A stretch of 6,848 bases of DNA from JAKBCQ01 sp021807585 (GTDB lineage Bacteria; Planctomycetota; Planctomycetia; Isosphaerales; Isosphaeraceae). The notes under the pieces were generated by a model. The model was not told the origin of the DNA. It saw nothing but the letters and a program-made list of their open reading frames with translations, and searched no databases. Numbering within the stretch: the stretch's first letter is position 1; the number at the start of each line of letters is the position of its first letter. The translations under genes and the position numbers were made by a program. Below are positions 6,308-6,848 of the stretch, piece after piece. The stretch covers positions 1 through 6,848 of the forward strand of contig DAHWFG010000530.1 of the NCBI GenBank assembly GCA_027325115.1, in the 5' to 3' direction.

Positions 6308-6363
6308 CCGCGATTCGGATCACATGCTTATATTAAATGAATCATGATAAATGAGATTTATTT
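6308..6363. other. AT-rich 56-nt gap between the receptor gene and cheA
   Basis: This is the widest gap in the operon and is AT-rich in its second half. It contains TATATT (6329-6334) and the 8-bp palindrome ATCATGAT (6341-6348). No acceptable -35 box lies 16-18 nt upstream of TATATT, and no good Shine-Dalgarno sequence precedes the cheA ATG (only GAG at 6353-6355). A weak internal promoter is possible but not shown. Confidence 0.3.
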
Positions 6364-6848
6364 ATGGATAAGAATCAGTTAATTAAGCGATTGATGGCGA
6401 CTTTCCTCGGCGAGATCGAGGAACACGTACGCACGATGAACGACGATATGTTGGCGCTTGAAAAAGATCCGCAGGCGCCCGATCGGACCGAGCGGCTCAA
6501 ATCGCTGTTTCGCTCGGCGCACAGCATGAAAGGGGCGGCGCGGTCGGTGAACGTCGAGACGATCGAAGACGCCTGCCACAGGCTCGAAGAAATTCTCAGC
6601 AAGGCGCGCGACGGAAGCGTTCCGCTCGACCCAAATCGCTTTTCACTTATGTTTGAGACTGTTGATGCAATTGAGGAGGCGGGGATGCGCCTCCGCGAAC
6701 AAAACGACCTCGCGGGCTCGCCGCTCGCGGCGCTTTTGCCCAGGCTCGAAGCCGCGGCGGCGGGAGATCCCGCCGCGTTTTCTTATGTATCGCACCGTTC
6801 ACCCGTCGCCGCCGACGCGACGACCGAATCCCCCCTCTCGGTCGCGAG
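6364..6848 (+). CDS. cheA: CheA-type histidine kinase, N-terminal HPt part (3' truncated; WspE-like)
   Basis: The frame is open for 161 codons and runs off the right edge. Residues 1-105 form a histidine phosphotransfer domain. The phosphorylation motif is LFRSAHSMKGAARSV (48-62), with His-53 as the phospho-accepting residue, followed by the helix ETIEDACHRLEEIL. This is the P1 domain of CheA: the kinase core phosphorylates this His, which then passes the phosphate to response regulators. After about residue 140 an Ala/Ser/Thr-rich linker begins, as expected before the dimerisation and kinase domains, which would lie outside the window. ATG 6364 is the only sensible start, because a stop codon in frame lies at 6352-6354. 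Position after CheW, CheR-TPR, CheW and MCP suggests a WspE-like CheA, which would carry a C-terminal receiver domain; that part cannot be seen. Identity as an HPt-bearing CheA is well supported by motif and context. Confidence 0.88.
   Translation, partial: MDKNQLIKRLMATFLGEIEEHVRTMNDDMLALEKDPQAPDRTERLKSLFRSAHSMKGAARSVNVETIEDACHRLEEILSKARDGSVPLDPNRFSLMFETVDAIEEAGMRLREQNDLAGSPLAALLPRLEAAAAGDPAAFSYVSHRSPVAADATTESPLSVA

Noticed and set aside
6308..6363. Separate promoter for cheA
   Set aside because: TATATT is present but no -35-like sequence occurs at usable distance, and AT-richness alone is insufficient.

Overview
The window looks like a piece of a planctomycete chromosome of moderately high GC. 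The lineage call is an inference from three things: the end of a DUF1552-type protein (a family very common in Planctomycetes), a secreted alpha/beta-hydrolase of the kind planctomycetes carry in large numbers, and a non-flagellar-looking chemosensory operon. All genes recognised here lie on the + strand. No rRNA, tRNA, CRISPR array, transposase or phage gene was seen.

Layout. Positions 1-116 are the last 37 codons of a DUF1552-like gene. After a 187-nt gap with an AT-rich promoter-like patch, 304-1191 encodes a 295-residue exported esterase or lipase with a complete Ser-Asp-His triad. A 517-nt stretch without a convincing gene follows (1192-1708). It holds a strong 12-bp hairpin, an AT-rich promoter candidate and a 25-nt imperfect palindrome.

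From 1709 to the right edge runs a compact chemosensory operon: cheW-like adaptor (205 aa), CheR methyltransferase fused to a TPR-like region (520 aa), a second CheW adaptor with an N-terminal extension (242 aa), a membrane-bound methyl-accepting chemoreceptor (566 aa), and the start of a CheA histidine kinase (HPt domain, cut by the window edge). The first gene pair overlaps by 4 nt and the second by 8 or 29 nt. The next two gaps are 21 and 56 nt.

Together the encoded proteins make most of a receptor array: the receptor senses in the periplasm or membrane, the two CheW proteins couple it to CheA, and CheR methylates it for adaptation. The content (CheW, CheR-TPR, CheW, MCP, CheA) matches the Wsp or 'alternative cellular function' (ACF) type of chemosensory system, which usually controls second messengers or surface behaviour rather than flagellar rotation. 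In canonical Wsp operons the receptor comes first; here it sits between the second cheW and cheA. CheB and the output response regulator should lie to the right of the window and are not visible.

The least ordinary signals are: an in-frame 27-bp tandem repeat in the CheR linker; a sharply AT-rich patch with a long inverted repeat inside the CheR catalytic domain; a 12-residue insert in CheW-2 that overlaps a (GATC)n microsatellite; and a marked excess of the palindrome CGATCG across the window.
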